Shown here: positions 15,104-23,938 of the stretch, one piece after another
How positions within the stretch are numbered: position 1 is the first letter of the stretch
Layout of the letters: every line of letters begins with the position of its first letter
Origin: a virus
IMG/VR virus record: IMGVR_UViG_3300030104_002009
Location: 1 to 27,211 of that record
Strand: one strand, 5' to 3'
DNA: 27,211 nt
Position numbers and translations under genes: made by a program
Notes under the pieces: generated by a model
Seen by the model: only the letters and a program-made list of their open reading frames with translations
Told to the model about the DNA's origin: nothing
Database searches by the model: none

Positions 15104-15134
15104 TGACTACTATCTAAAAACCATTAGCAATAGT

Positions 15135-16001
15135 TTAAACCTGTTCCTGCAATATGGGACTTTCATTTTCTTGAAGAATCTTATCGTTATCTTCTTGAAG
15201 GATGTATCCAACAGTATCACCAGTTTTTAAACGAATAACTCCATTAGTTACAAATTCAATTCTTGTGTCTATAACTTCGGCAGCGTTAACACTTACAGCA
15301 ACATTAGTAATAATGCAATTTGCTTCATAGTAAACATTATTTTTTTTATTATTTGAATCTCTATAGATGTAAAACAACCCATCAAAATCAGAACCTTGTT
15401 GAGTTCTAACAATTAATTGAGCTAAATAAAATGCAAACTCAGACTCAGCTCCATATTCATTTTGTCTATCTCCTGTGTCATAACTATGCTCCCAAATACA
15501 ATTCATTGTTCCTTGACCGCTAATTAGTCCAGCTTCATATTGGTTCCTAAATTCATCTCCAAGATTTGTTAAATCAACTTGCTCCCTACTCGTTGTCATC
15601 TCAAAATCTCGAACATTGGCAACGTGCCTATATCTTTCATTTCGAGTTTTAATCGTAATATCTTTTGCAGCACTAGGAGCAACAAGAGTTAGAGCATTAC
15701 TAGTTAATCCTTCTATTGCTTTTGAAAAAGAATCAAATAATCTAATACCTCCAACAGGATCTACATTTAAAAACCATTTACCATCTGGATAATTATGACC
15801 GCTAACAAGTTCAAGATTTGAACCGTCAACCGTTCCTATCTCTACTTCATCTCCTGTAAGTAACGAACCTGAACTATGGTCAACACTAAATCTCTTTGTT
15901 GAAGTGTTTACATCAAAAGGATCTAACTTCGTCTGCAAAGCAGCTTGAAGTGCATCTCTTTTAAGAGCTATTTCACCCGATTGTCCAAAATAGACACCCA
16001 T
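15135..16001 (-). CDS. Tail-tube-like structural protein with inserted domain
   Basis: 288 residues. It begins YFGQSGEIALKRDA, matching the first strand of the tube-like protein at 16005 (YSGKDGQLFIDG). The central VANVRDFEMTTSREQVDLTNLGDEF corresponds to VQSWSFSSSQAVLETTSLED of that protein, so the fold is probably that of a lambda gpV-like tube protein. Between these parts is an insertion of about 90 residues (LLTGDEVEIGTVDG to ALTLVAP). The C-terminus carries three ILQE units (YILQEDNDK, ILQENESP, ILQEQV). It lies between the tip protein and the fibres, so a tip or collar ring that receives the fibres is plausible. Confidence 0.6.
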   Translation of the reverse strand: MGVYFGQSGEIALKRDALQAALQTKLDPFDVNTSTKRFSVDHSSGSLLTGDEVEIGTVDGSNLELVSGHNYPDGKWFLNVDPVGGIRLFDSFSKAIEGLTSNALTLVAPSAAKDITIKTRNERYRHVANVRDFEMTTSREQVDLTNLGDEFRNQYEAGLISGQGTMNCIWEHSYDTGDRQNEYGAESEFAFYLAQLIVRTQQGSDFDGLFYIYRDSNNKKNNVYYEANCIITNVAVSVNAAEVIDTRIEFVTNGVIRLKTGDTVGYILQEDNDKILQENESPILQEQV

Positions 16002-16004
16002 GAT

Positions 16005-16451
16005 TTAGATAGATACTTCTGTAGGTGCTCCGTTTGATTCCCAACTAATATCAGCACTTAACACTTCACCAACGGCACTATTCATTGATATTCCAGTAAT
16101 TAAAGTCGAGAAAGTAATAAAACGACCATTAGCAGAACCATCAACAATTTTAAGTTTTAAAGTTGCAGCAGTAGAGGCATCAGCCGTTCCGTCACCAGCT
16201 CCACTTCCAGCTTTAATACATTTACCAATTAAGTCTGTAACATCTCCACCAGCACCAGCAGAAGCTTGATAGTAAAACAGTCTTGCGCTACCGCTATAAC
16301 TTCTAATTCCTTGAACAATCGTTCTATCGGTGTCTTCTAAAGAAGTTGTTTCAAGAACAGCTTGTGAACTAGAAAAAGACCAAGATTGAACTTTTGCGGC
16401 TTTATCGCCGTCAATAAAAAGTTGTCCATCCTTTCCGCTATAAAAAGCCAC
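16005..16451 (-). CDS. Minimal tail-tube-like protein (paralogue of major tail protein)
   Basis: 148 residues. AKVQSWSFSSSQAVLETTSL matches GQVQSWSFEVSRAEIDVTTI of the major tail protein at 24549. The second half also matches (GEVLSADISWESNGAPTEVS against DAQMVEISFRPTGAPVFDLS), so the two are paralogues. It lacks the insertion of about 90 residues present in the major tail protein, giving the bare tube fold. The stop is three bases before the start of the 15135 gene. Located after the J-like gene, it probably forms a ring at the tip rather than the shaft. The paralogy is visible; the position in the virion is inferred. Confidence 0.65.
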   Translation of the reverse strand: MAFYSGKDGQLFIDGDKAAKVQSWSFSSSQAVLETTSLEDTDRTIVQGIRSYSGSARLFYYQASAGAGGDVTDLIGKCIKAGSGAGDGTADASTAATLKLKIVDGSANGRFITFSTLITGISMNSAVGEVLSADISWESNGAPTEVSI

Positions 16452-16481
16452 GACCTAAAAAATCAATACGTTGTGTTTATT

Positions 16482-16919
16482 CTACGGTGAATCGAGACAA
16501 GCAACAAAACTACAACTTACATTACTCATACCTTTAAAAGTACTTGTTACAGAAGGAGGCCCAGAATAACGCCATTTTAACCCTAATCTTGTTTCTCCCG
16601 TACCAGCATCATTATGTATCTCTTTCCTTAAAAAATATCCTGAACCAGCCCCTTCTATTCCAGCCGAACCATTAGCATCTGTAAATTTTACAAAATTATA
16701 AGTAGCCATAACATCATCATAATTATCTAAAATCAAACCAACTTGACCGTCAGTAATATTTGAAAAGCCAAGAGTCAAAGTTGCATTAACTCTTTTGTTT
16801 CCATAACGAATATGTGTTTTTGTGCCATCTAATGACTCAAAATCTGTACTTGGATACGTGCCAGGTGAAAAACTTCTAGAAGTTGGTTTAATACTTGGAA
16901 ATGGTTGAGCAGTTGCCAT
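16482..16919 (-). CDS. Putative lambda gpM-like minor tail protein
   Basis: 145 residues. It opens with FPSIKPTSRSFSPGTYPSTDF and continues with IRYGNKRVNATLTLGFSNITDGQVGLILDNYD, FVKFTDA, and LKWRYSGPPSVTS...VSCSFVACLD. The order (an [R]xG-type turn, a beta pair, a helix, a hydrophobic patch, then a final beta pair that ends in a 'w.y..pP.v' and 'v.csf.a' pattern) resembles lambda gpM-type tail proteins, which join the tape measure to the tip. In lambda, M lies before L; here the gene lies after J. The start ATG is 3 nt downstream of the J stop. The assignment is tentative; it may be an unrelated tail protein. Confidence 0.4.
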   Translation of the reverse strand: MATAQPFPSIKPTSRSFSPGTYPSTDFESLDGTKTHIRYGNKRVNATLTLGFSNITDGQVGLILDNYDDVMATYNFVKFTDANGSAGIEGAGSGYFLRKEIHNDAGTGETRLGLKWRYSGPPSVTSTFKGMSNVSCSFVACLDSP

Positions 16920-16922
16920 TAA

Positions 16923-19900
16923 TTAATCCTCTTGAACGCTAAATTGAGTATCCCAATTCTGCAAGACAGAAAGGACTCCAGTAGTTGCTTCAGTAGGAGC
17001 ATAGCTACCAGACACTTCAATTAACCCATCTTCTGAATAAGAAATAGTTTCACATTTGTAAACTTTATTTTCTGTCGTTGCATTTTTAACAGTAAACAAA
17101 GAACCATTTGGAACTTGAGACAATGTAACTGTTCCATTATCTACAGGTTTTATTCCTTCTGTACCTGGCTCCCAATAATAAACAGATTCAGATCCAGTCA
17201 TATCATCCTTGCTAACAATTGTTCCATCTTCTAATTTTGCTCCGTTTCTAAATCGACTTGTATGAGTTACTTCTGAAACTAAACGGAAATAATCACCAGG
17301 TCCAAGATGCTGAATATATTGAGGAGCTGTTTTAAAACTAATTCCATGATCTGATAAGCGTCTTAAATTGATAGCGTATTTAGCAAAGGTAATTGCTTGC
17401 TTTGAGCTAGTGCAAAAACCAGACATATCAAAGGTTTCTATAGGATCTGTAACTGTTCCAAAATAAGATTGAACTAACACAGATTTTGTTTCAGGAAATC
17501 CGTTTTCTGTTTCTTTCCTAAATAAAACAGCAGCTCTAAATAATTGTCTCTCTTCTGGACTTAAAAAACTAACTTGTAAATCACTAATATTGCCATCAGT
17601 AAATAAGCATTTTACATCTGGTTTTTGCGTCTTATCAATTTCATTATTACCGTTAATAGGGACGGAAGGTTTAAGGCTGAATTTACCTCCAATAATTGTA
17701 AAATCAAGTAAACAATATCCAGCGTGTTCAAATATAAAATCTCTTAAATTCAACTTTGATGAAATAACACCATCCCAGAAGAAGTCATTAGCCTTGCAGA
17801 ATCTAGCTGCATCCTCCATCGAATCTTTATCAACGGAAACAGTTCCAACTAATTTACCTGCGCCTATGTTTGAGCTTGTTAACAACGCATAAGCAATTTC
17901 AGGGAACAAATTAGACGCACCAGTTCCAGATGTAATCAGTCTTTCTATTTCTATACCTTGTTTAAAGTAAGCAGAAAATTGACTAAAGTTTGTCCATTCT
18001 TTTGAGCTATTAATAACTAAACCTGCATAAGCTAAATCTGTATATTTTGCTTCTCCGTTAGGTTCTGCATTAACAATCTCATTTACATAACAGATTTGAT
18101 GCTCTGGTTCGTTTTTGTTACTGTTTACGTCACCTTCATAAATATTCCAATCTTTTATAACATCAAAACGATTTAAATCTTTGCCAGGAACATCAAGCTC
18201 AACAGAACCAACTGTTAAAACAACTTGAATTTTATCAGGCAAGATTTGAGTTCCTGAAGTCCCATTGCTGTATTTTGGAATATATAACCCTTCTATTGAA
18301 TGGGCTTGATCGTATCCAACACCTCTGTTATTTGGATCTATGCTCCATAAAACATGGTATTTGTCACCATCTTTATAAACAGTTAAGTTTACTTTTAACG
18401 TGCCAGCTTGACCTCTTCCTACATAACCATCGTGAATAATATCTACGACCCCACTAAAGAAAGGAGTTGGGGCTATTAATTGTTTATTGTATTGTTCAAC
18501 ATAAAATTTATAATATAAATTATCAGGATGCCCACCTTGAGCATTTTGAGCAGGTTTATATGCAATATTGTTATGTATAAAAAATACTTTCTGCCAATTC
18601 CCTACCCCAGGGCCAGGGTCGCCTCCAGGTGTTTGTCTTGCATCTATTCCACCATTAATAGGATAAAGTTCCCATTTATAATTACCATCTGGCATATAAA
18701 TAGTTGTTGTTGGATCCCAATAGACAATTCTATAATTAGCGTTGTTAATTATTCCTTGTGAAACCCAATCTAAAGTAGAAGCTCTTCCATCAAAATTAGG
18801 ATCACTTTTCCATTCTGTTGCAAAAGTATTTGGTAAACTTACAGCACTAACTAATCCATCTTTTATTCTTGTTGAAGCCTCTATATTCCATTCAGTATTA
18901 CTAATATAAACATCGTCTTCATTTATAGTTTGTGCTTCACTTCCTGAGAATAAAACATTAAACGACCCAACGCCTGAAATGATAGAAGAATAATGTTGTA
19001 AAGTTCTATGCTGATCATCAGTAGAAGGCATTAAGACGTTTACTTGTTTCCCAAAGTTATTACCTCTAGTAAAATAATTACCAGGATAAGGTTTAAATCT
19101 ATATTCAAATTGTCCGTTTTGTTGTTGAATAGCAATTGAATTGTATTGAAATTCAGGCGAATTACCTCTAATAGCAAACAATCCTGTATGGCTAGTTGTA
19201 ACTCCATTTTTCATGTCATACCAAGTAGTTTGACCAATCTTTCTTACTTGCAACATAAAGAAAGACATACGAGGTAAGTATCTATCAACTTGCCCTAATT
19301 GAATATGTGTTCTGTCATCATACGCACGATCTAATGCTTTTTGCCCAGGTTGACTATTTACATTAGAAAAACGCATTTGTTTAAATACTTTTGACTTAAT
19401 TCCTATTTCAGTAACATCACAATTTCTATTATTAGAAACAGTTGCAAACGCTATTCTTTGACATGTATAAATATCATGTCCATGATATAAATCATTTTGA
19501 CCTCTTCCATAATTTTCAATACCACTAAGTTTTTGTTTATAAAGAATAGGAGTTGTGTCACTTAAACTATATCTTTCTGTTTTATTTTGTCCTGAACCTG
19601 GATCATACCAATCAGGATTATTGCAATGAGTTCCTAAACTTGCGCCTGAAACAGGAATATCTATTTTTCCAGCTTCTATTATTTTAAATTTATAGTTTTT
19701 CCCAAACTCAATTCTAAAAGGAATTGGATCAGAGATTTCAATACATTGCATTAAAGCTGTTCCAAATAAATATTGTTCTCCTTTAGCAAATAAAGCATCA
19801 ACATTTTCTCTAATTGATGTTGTCATGCTGTCTATATCATCAACTCCATGAGGCTTATAACCCCAAGCATCAAAGTTATGAACAGAAGGATCTTCTTGAT

Positions 19901-21047
19901 AACCTTCTTCGTTTGGGTTTGTATCATATTTTCTCTGTAAAGCGTTTGCTATCCCACTAGGACTAATTCCTACTATTTGATAAACAACAATATCTCCTAC
20001 AGCTCCATCAATAGCATTTGTAGTTGTTCGAGGTTGTCTTGATCCATTTCTTATTACTTCTATAACTCCACATCTTGCAGGCCAATGTGCATATTCAATC
20101 TTTTTTCTTTTTCTTGCATTATCCCAACCTGCTTCTTTAGATGCACCTCTAACAGAAACAACTAATTCATAAGGTAATTTAACTATTTGAGCATTAGGAA
20201 CAGGAGCAAAAACACCAAAGGCAACTTGTGTTGTAGGGTTCCTTGCACCACTAAAAGCTTGATTTAAATCAGATGCACCAGATGTTCCTCCTTGTGTATC
20301 AGGGACATGAAGAATAAACGGATCACTATGAGAAGCTACTAAATCAGATTCGCTATATCTTTCATTTGTAGAAAACCTTCCACCATTATCTTTAAAATAA
20401 ACTCCTACTTTATGAGAATTATAAGTATTTAAAAGCGTGTCACCTATTGCCATTCCTGCATATTCTGGTTTTAAACCTAACTTGCCTAAAGAAAATAACG
20501 CTAAGACTTTTAATTGTTGATATTTACCCATGCTTAGGAACTGCGACCAAAGCAATTGACTATTAACTCTTATTCCTCCAAAACCTGCTTTTTCTGATGT
20601 GTTAGTAAAAATCAAAGGTATAGCAGAACCTAATACTGCTAATTCTTGGATTGAATCAAAAGAAGCTTGTGGAGCAAATCTTTTATTACCAACAGAGTCA
20701 GCAGTTCGTCTTGATCCACCTTGCTTTTGTTCCTTTGGTTTCGGCGTTAATAAGTAAGAAACAGTTGCAGCAGCAACAGCAATTCCTAATTGAACTAAAG
20801 CTGCTTTTGTAAAAAGAACCGCACTAATAGCTTCATTTCTTATATCAGGAATTAATTCATATCCTTCAGGTCTTGTTCCGTTGTAAGCAGCAGTTGTATC
20901 TACAAAATCCCAATATTCATCTTCAGTACATTTTAATAATTCACAAAATTCTACTTCTGCTGGTAATAACAGCCTTCGACCATGAGGGCGTTTAGGGGCA
21001 ACCAAATCACCACCTGGCCTCCTAATGTCTTTTGATAACTTAGCCAT
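16923..21047 (-). CDS. J: Tip attachment protein J with gpI-like N-terminus
   Basis: A giant tail-tip protein of 1374 residues. The first about 105 residues (KRPHGRRLLLPAEVEF, a D-E-Y-W-D segment, then AALVQLGIAVAAATVSYLLTPKP) resemble lambda gpI, whose hydrophobic segment is followed by L-x-P-K. They are fused to a J-like part beginning SVGNKRFAPQAS...LAVLGSAIPLIFTN, the usual start of J. Domain signs are the hub (about 130-700), long beta-rich middle regions, and a C-terminus ending WDTQFSVQED. The start at 21047 is supported by GAGG four bases before the ATG; an ATG 16 codons upstream is less likely. The gene overlaps the NlpC-like gene by 97 nt in another frame. J-like proteins bind the receptor and cap the tail tip. 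Confidence 0.85.
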   Translation of the reverse strand: MAKLSKDIRRPGGDLVAPKRPHGRRLLLPAEVEFCELLKCTEDEYWDFVDTTAAYNGTRPEGYELIPDIRNEAISAVLFTKAALVQLGIAVAAATVSYLLTPKPKEQKQGGSRRTADSVGNKRFAPQASFDSIQELAVLGSAIPLIFTNTSEKAGFGGIRVNSQLLWSQFLSMGKYQQLKVLALFSLGKLGLKPEYAGMAIGDTLLNTYNSHKVGVYFKDNGGRFSTNERYSESDLVASHSDPFILHVPDTQGGTSGASDLNQAFSGARNPTTQVAFGVFAPVPNAQIVKLPYELVVSVRGASKEAGWDNARKRKKIEYAHWPARCGVIEVIRNGSRQPRTTTNAIDGAVGDIVVYQIVGISPSGIANALQRKYDTNPNEEGYQEDPSVHNFDAWGYKPHGVDDIDSMTTSIRENVDALFAKGEQYLFGTALMQCIEISDPIPFRIEFGKNYKFKIIEAGKIDIPVSGASLGTHCNNPDWYDPGSGQNKTERYSLSDTTPILYKQKLSGIENYGRGQNDLYHGHDIYTCQRIAFATVSNNRNCDVTEIGIKSKVFKQMRFSNVNSQPGQKALDRAYDDRTHIQLGQVDRYLPRMSFFMLQVRKIGQTTWYDMKNGVTTSHTGLFAIRGNSPEFQYNSIAIQQQNGQFEYRFKPYPGNYFTRGNNFGKQVNVLMPSTDDQHRTLQHYSSIISGVGSFNVLFSGSEAQTINEDDVYISNTEWNIEASTRIKDGLVSAVSLPNTFATEWKSDPNFDGRASTLDWVSQGIINNANYRIVYWDPTTTIYMPDGNYKWELYPINGGIDARQTPGGDPGPGVGNWQKVFFIHNNIAYKPAQNAQGGHPDNLYYKFYVEQYNKQLIAPTPFFSGVVDIIHDGYVGRGQAGTLKVNLTVYKDGDKYHVLWSIDPNNRGVGYDQAHSIEGLYIPKYSNGTSGTQILPDKIQVVLTVGSVELDVPGKDLNRFDVIKDWNIYEGDVNSNKNEPEHQICYVNEIVNAEPNGEAKYTDLAYAGLVINSSKEWTNFSQFSAYFKQGIEIERLITSGTGASNLFPEIAYALLTSSNIGAGKLVGTVSVDKDSMEDAARFCKANDFFWDGVISSKLNLRDFIFEHAGYCLLDFTIIGGKFSLKPSVPINGNNEIDKTQKPDVKCLFTDGNISDLQVSFLSPEERQLFRAAVLFRKETENGFPETKSVLVQSYFGTVTDPIETFDMSGFCTSSKQAITFAKYAINLRRLSDHGISFKTAPQYIQHLGPGDYFRLVSEVTHTSRFRNGAKLEDGTIVSKDDMTGSESVYYWEPGTEGIKPVDNGTVTLSQVPNGSLFTVKNATTENKVYKCETISYSEDGLIEVSGSYAPTEATTGVLSVLQNWDTQFSVQED

Positions 21048-21331
21048 CCGTCCTCGTAAAACGCAGCCATGCCATAACCATCTTCTGATTTGCAAAGACC
21101 AATTGTTCCTAGTTTAGGGGGTGATTCAACTCCCCACCTATTTAATTCTTCAAAAAAGATACTATAGTCTTTTTTCCTTAATCTTCGATACCAATTACGC
21201 TGTCCTTGAGGAACAGTAAAACCATAATTTGCCAAGACTGTACGAACCAAAGATAAACAATCACCAGTTTTATGTTTTATAGGATCAGCACCTAAACGAT
21301 AAGGAAGACCAATTAATTGATGTGGTTTCAC
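20951..21331 (-). CDS. K: NlpC/P60-like tail protein (gpK-like), catalytic His not seen
   Basis: 126 residues with a GTG start that overlaps the upstream stop as GTGA. KTGDCLSLVRTVLANYG (21-37) is the Cys motif of phage NlpC/P60 proteins (C25). The expected H-x-G-I-Y segment would fall in GYGMAAFYEDGWLSY (85-99), but no His is present there. The enzyme may be inactive, use another residue, or serve only structurally. It lies between the gpL-like and J-like genes as lambda K does, and is short for the family (only the C-terminal peptidase-like domain, no JAB domain). The last 97 nt overlap J in a different frame. Confidence 0.65.
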   Translation of the reverse strand: MKPHQLIGLPYRLGADPIKHKTGDCLSLVRTVLANYGFTVPQGQRNWYRRLRKKDYSIFFEELNRWGVESPPKLGTIGLCKSEDGYGMAAFYEDGWLSYQKTLGGQVVIWLPLNALMVEGCYYQQK

Positions 21332-21810
21332 CTGTTTTGTAATGAACCAGTAACAGGTAAATGACCAACAATTTCTTGAGTTAGGACACGATCAGGAGAT
21401 GAAGCACCTACAGCGTCAATAGCAGAAGAAAGAATAACTTCAATTGATTCTGGATCGTATGACAAAGAAGAAGCCAACCATTGCTCCTCTGTTAATTTTG
21501 TTTGCTGTGCAAAAGCATCTGTCATAAGCCAAGTTTCAACTTTAATGTGATATTTCTCTTGCACTGCTTCAATCGCAAAATTCATACTTATCTCGCTGTT
21601 AGCAAGAATTAAAGAGGAGGTCATATTGTCACCTGATCTATTTCTAGCAGCTCCTTGATAAATAAAGGAAAGATAATTATGTGAACTAACTAGACCGTGT
21701 TTACCATTTTGAAATTTGTTGTAAGGGCTAAAAGCTGTTCCTGTTTTATTTGGATTTGTACCGTCAAATTTAGTAACAGTAATAAAATTAGTTAATGCTA
21801 CAAAACTCAT
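21328..21810 (-). CDS. gpL-like minor tail protein (DUF1833-like)
   Basis: 160 residues. The pattern (LSFIYQGAARN, TSSLILANSEISMNFAIEAV, IKVETWLMT, then SYDPESIEVILSSAI and RVLTQEIVGHLPVTG) fits the DUF1833/lambda gpL type that links the tape measure to the tip. There are no Cys residues for the iron-sulfur cluster known in lambda gpL, so it is at best a relative without the metal domain. Its ATG overlaps the tape measure stop (ATGA) and its stop overlaps the next start. Position (H, L, K, J) supports the call. Confidence 0.55.
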   Translation of the reverse strand: MSFVALTNFITVTKFDGTNPNKTGTAFSPYNKFQNGKHGLVSSHNYLSFIYQGAARNRSGDNMTSSLILANSEISMNFAIEAVQEKYHIKVETWLMTDAFAQQTKLTEEQWLASSLSYDPESIEVILSSAIDAVGASSPDRVLTQEIVGHLPVTGSLQNR

Positions 21811-23912
21811 AAACCTATCCCTTGTCTTCTACTACGTGAATTTTGAAGGCTCGATAATGTCCTAGCTTCTCCAGCTTTTGCACCTCTAGAAGCTGCACTA
21901 TTAATAATTTGACCGATAGCAGATTTAGGAACAAATTCTTCAGAGTTAAAGTTCAATATTGGGCCAGAGTAGTTAACAGTTGTTTGTGCATCAGCTCCAC
22001 CTCCTGCGGATGATTGACCAGTACCAGGGATAACAGATTCACCCCTAGCCCCTGCTGAGTACCGTTGCATTGACTGAGCCATCTTAGAGGCTGGAATTAT
22101 ATACTCATCCTCTCCAGCTTCTCCTACAAGCCCTAAAGTTGGCTTCGTTGCCATACCACCAGCAGCGAAAGGTCTAATGCCATTAGCCATATACCCTCCT
22201 TCTGCTTTGGTGTTAAGCAACCCACCAAAGAAACCACTAGACCCAAGTGCCTTGTTTAAGAAAGTGCTAGCAAGTTGTTTTGCTATCCCTGCAAGTGTTT
22301 GACCTAAAGTTTTAGTGCCATCTATTAATCCCATAATTGCGTTTGTTGTCTCATTAGCAAGCATGTCTGCAATTTTTTTCCTTTGTTCTAATTCTTCTTT
22401 TGCTGCGTCTTTTGCTTTTTTTGCATTAGCTTCTGTTATTTGACCTTCAATCCTCTTAAGTTCATTTGTTTTGACTTGCATTGCTTCTTTAATTGCGGCT
22501 GCTTGCTTGTCTTTATCTTCTATCTTTAAAATATCTTTTAATATGTCTTCATATTCATGTCCTGCAATAAGTTTAGATTGTTCAAATTCATCAGCAGCAG
22601 TTAATAATTCATTCTTTCTTTCCAATGTTGTCATCATTGATTCATACAGTTCTTTTTGCTCTGTAATATGTTTAACTCTTTTTTCAAGTTCACTTGTTAA
22701 TTTATTCATATCTACACCATCTCCTCCTCCCATCATTCCTTTATATTTATTAATTTGATCTTGAGAATAACCTGTTGTTCCTGTTCCTGTTCCTGTTGCG
22801 TCAGGTGCTCCTGCAACTGATGGAGCTGTAGCTGTTATTCCTGCTGCTTGATAATTCATAGCTGTAAATCTTTCTAGTTCTGATTTGAAAAATTCTTTTG
22901 CTTCTTTACTATTAAATGTTCCAACACCTGACTGACCAAATTTTTCTTGTGTCGAATCAATAGCACTAAATCTTGCTTGTGCATCAGCAGCAAATCCTTC
23001 CCGACCTCTTGAAATCCTGCTAAATACTTTTTCAGCAAAATTTAAAATAGTTGTCAAAGTATCAAGGAACCATTTAAAAACAGGTTCAAATGCTTTTCCT
23101 AAAGCTGCTGCTGCATTAAAAAAAGCATCTTTCATATTACTTAATTTTGTATCTAAAGAATCTGCTGTATTAGCAAAAGCGTCCTTAAATTTTCCTTGTT
23201 CACCAGTAAGATTTTTTATAGCTTCTGTTAATAATTCAGAACTGATCTGTCCTTTCCTCATTGCATCATCAAACCCTTCCCCTGTTATTCCTAACATTTT
23301 TTCTAATTCTTCTCTAACTGGTACACCTCTTTCCATGAATTGCCTCATCTCTTCTCCCATTAACTTGCCTTTTGCTAATGCTTGACCGTAAGCCAAGCTG
23401 ATTCCACCTATATCCGATCCAGTACCAGCAGAAATTTTTCCAAGCCGTTCTGTTATATCAACCAAGTCTTCTGTAGCAACTCCATAAGCTGAAAGCCTTG
23501 TTGAAGCATTAACAAGATCTGGTAATTCAAAAGGAGCTGTTTTATTTAATTCTTTTAAATCACTCATTATCTTATTAGCTGCTGCTGCCGAACCTGTTAA
23601 TGTTTTCAGCTTTAAAGTCATCCTTTCTAAAGACGCTGCTGCCCCAAATATTTCTTTGATAAATATTCCAACGCCTAAACTAACTAAAGCTCCTTTTAAT
23701 GAAAAAAGGGCTTTCTTCATTTTGCCTACATTTTTTTGAACAACGTTTGCTGTTTTCTTTGCTTTTTCTGCAAACTTTTCCCACGCTCTATTAGATAATC
23801 TTTGAAACTTACTCATGGCCTTCGACAAATCTTGCGTCTTTCTTTGCAACTTCTGAGCAGCTTGTACGGCTGGCCCTGTTATAAATTCAAGTTTTACTGA
23901 AGCAAGAGCCAC
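21807..23912 (-). CDS. H: Tape measure protein (H-like)
   Basis: 701 residues, starting at a GTG that lies 26 nt after the frameshift product's stop. The N-terminus is a long helix (about 15-70), then a hydrophobic segment (71-90). Then comes a region with AASLERMTLKLKTLTGSA and APFELPDLVNASTRLSAYG, typical of the tape measure N-terminal domain (TIGR02675-like). The C-terminal region has coiled coils (about 385-520) and ends with the usual Gly-rich part, GGYMANGIRPFAAGGMATK, then GLVGEAGEDEYIIP. Tape measure length sets tail length; at about 0.15 nm per residue 701 residues suggests up to roughly 105 nm. Confidence 0.92.
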   Translation of the reverse strand: MALASVKLEFITGPAVQAAQKLQRKTQDLSKAMSKFQRLSNRAWEKFAEKAKKTANVVQKNVGKMKKALFSLKGALVSLGVGIFIKEIFGAAASLERMTLKLKTLTGSAAAANKIMSDLKELNKTAPFELPDLVNASTRLSAYGVATEDLVDITERLGKISAGTGSDIGGISLAYGQALAKGKLMGEEMRQFMERGVPVREELEKMLGITGEGFDDAMRKGQISSELLTEAIKNLTGEQGKFKDAFANTADSLDTKLSNMKDAFFNAAAALGKAFEPVFKWFLDTLTTILNFAEKVFSRISRGREGFAADAQARFSAIDSTQEKFGQSGVGTFNSKEAKEFFKSELERFTAMNYQAAGITATAPSVAGAPDATGTGTGTTGYSQDQINKYKGMMGGGDGVDMNKLTSELEKRVKHITEQKELYESMMTTLERKNELLTAADEFEQSKLIAGHEYEDILKDILKIEDKDKQAAAIKEAMQVKTNELKRIEGQITEANAKKAKDAAKEELEQRKKIADMLANETTNAIMGLIDGTKTLGQTLAGIAKQLASTFLNKALGSSGFFGGLLNTKAEGGYMANGIRPFAAGGMATKPTLGLVGEAGEDEYIIPASKMAQSMQRYSAGARGESVIPGTGQSSAGGGADAQTTVNYSGPILNFNSEEFVPKSAIGQIINSAASRGAKAGEARTLSSLQNSRSRRQGIGL

Positions 23913-23938
23913 TTTGTTGTTTCTATTTTTTCTTTATT

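Noticed and set aside
21048-21095. J start at the upstream ATG at 21095
   Set aside because: It lengthens the overlap with the NlpC-like gene to 145 nt and gives a W/R/C-rich N-terminus; the ATG at 21047 has GAGG in front of it.
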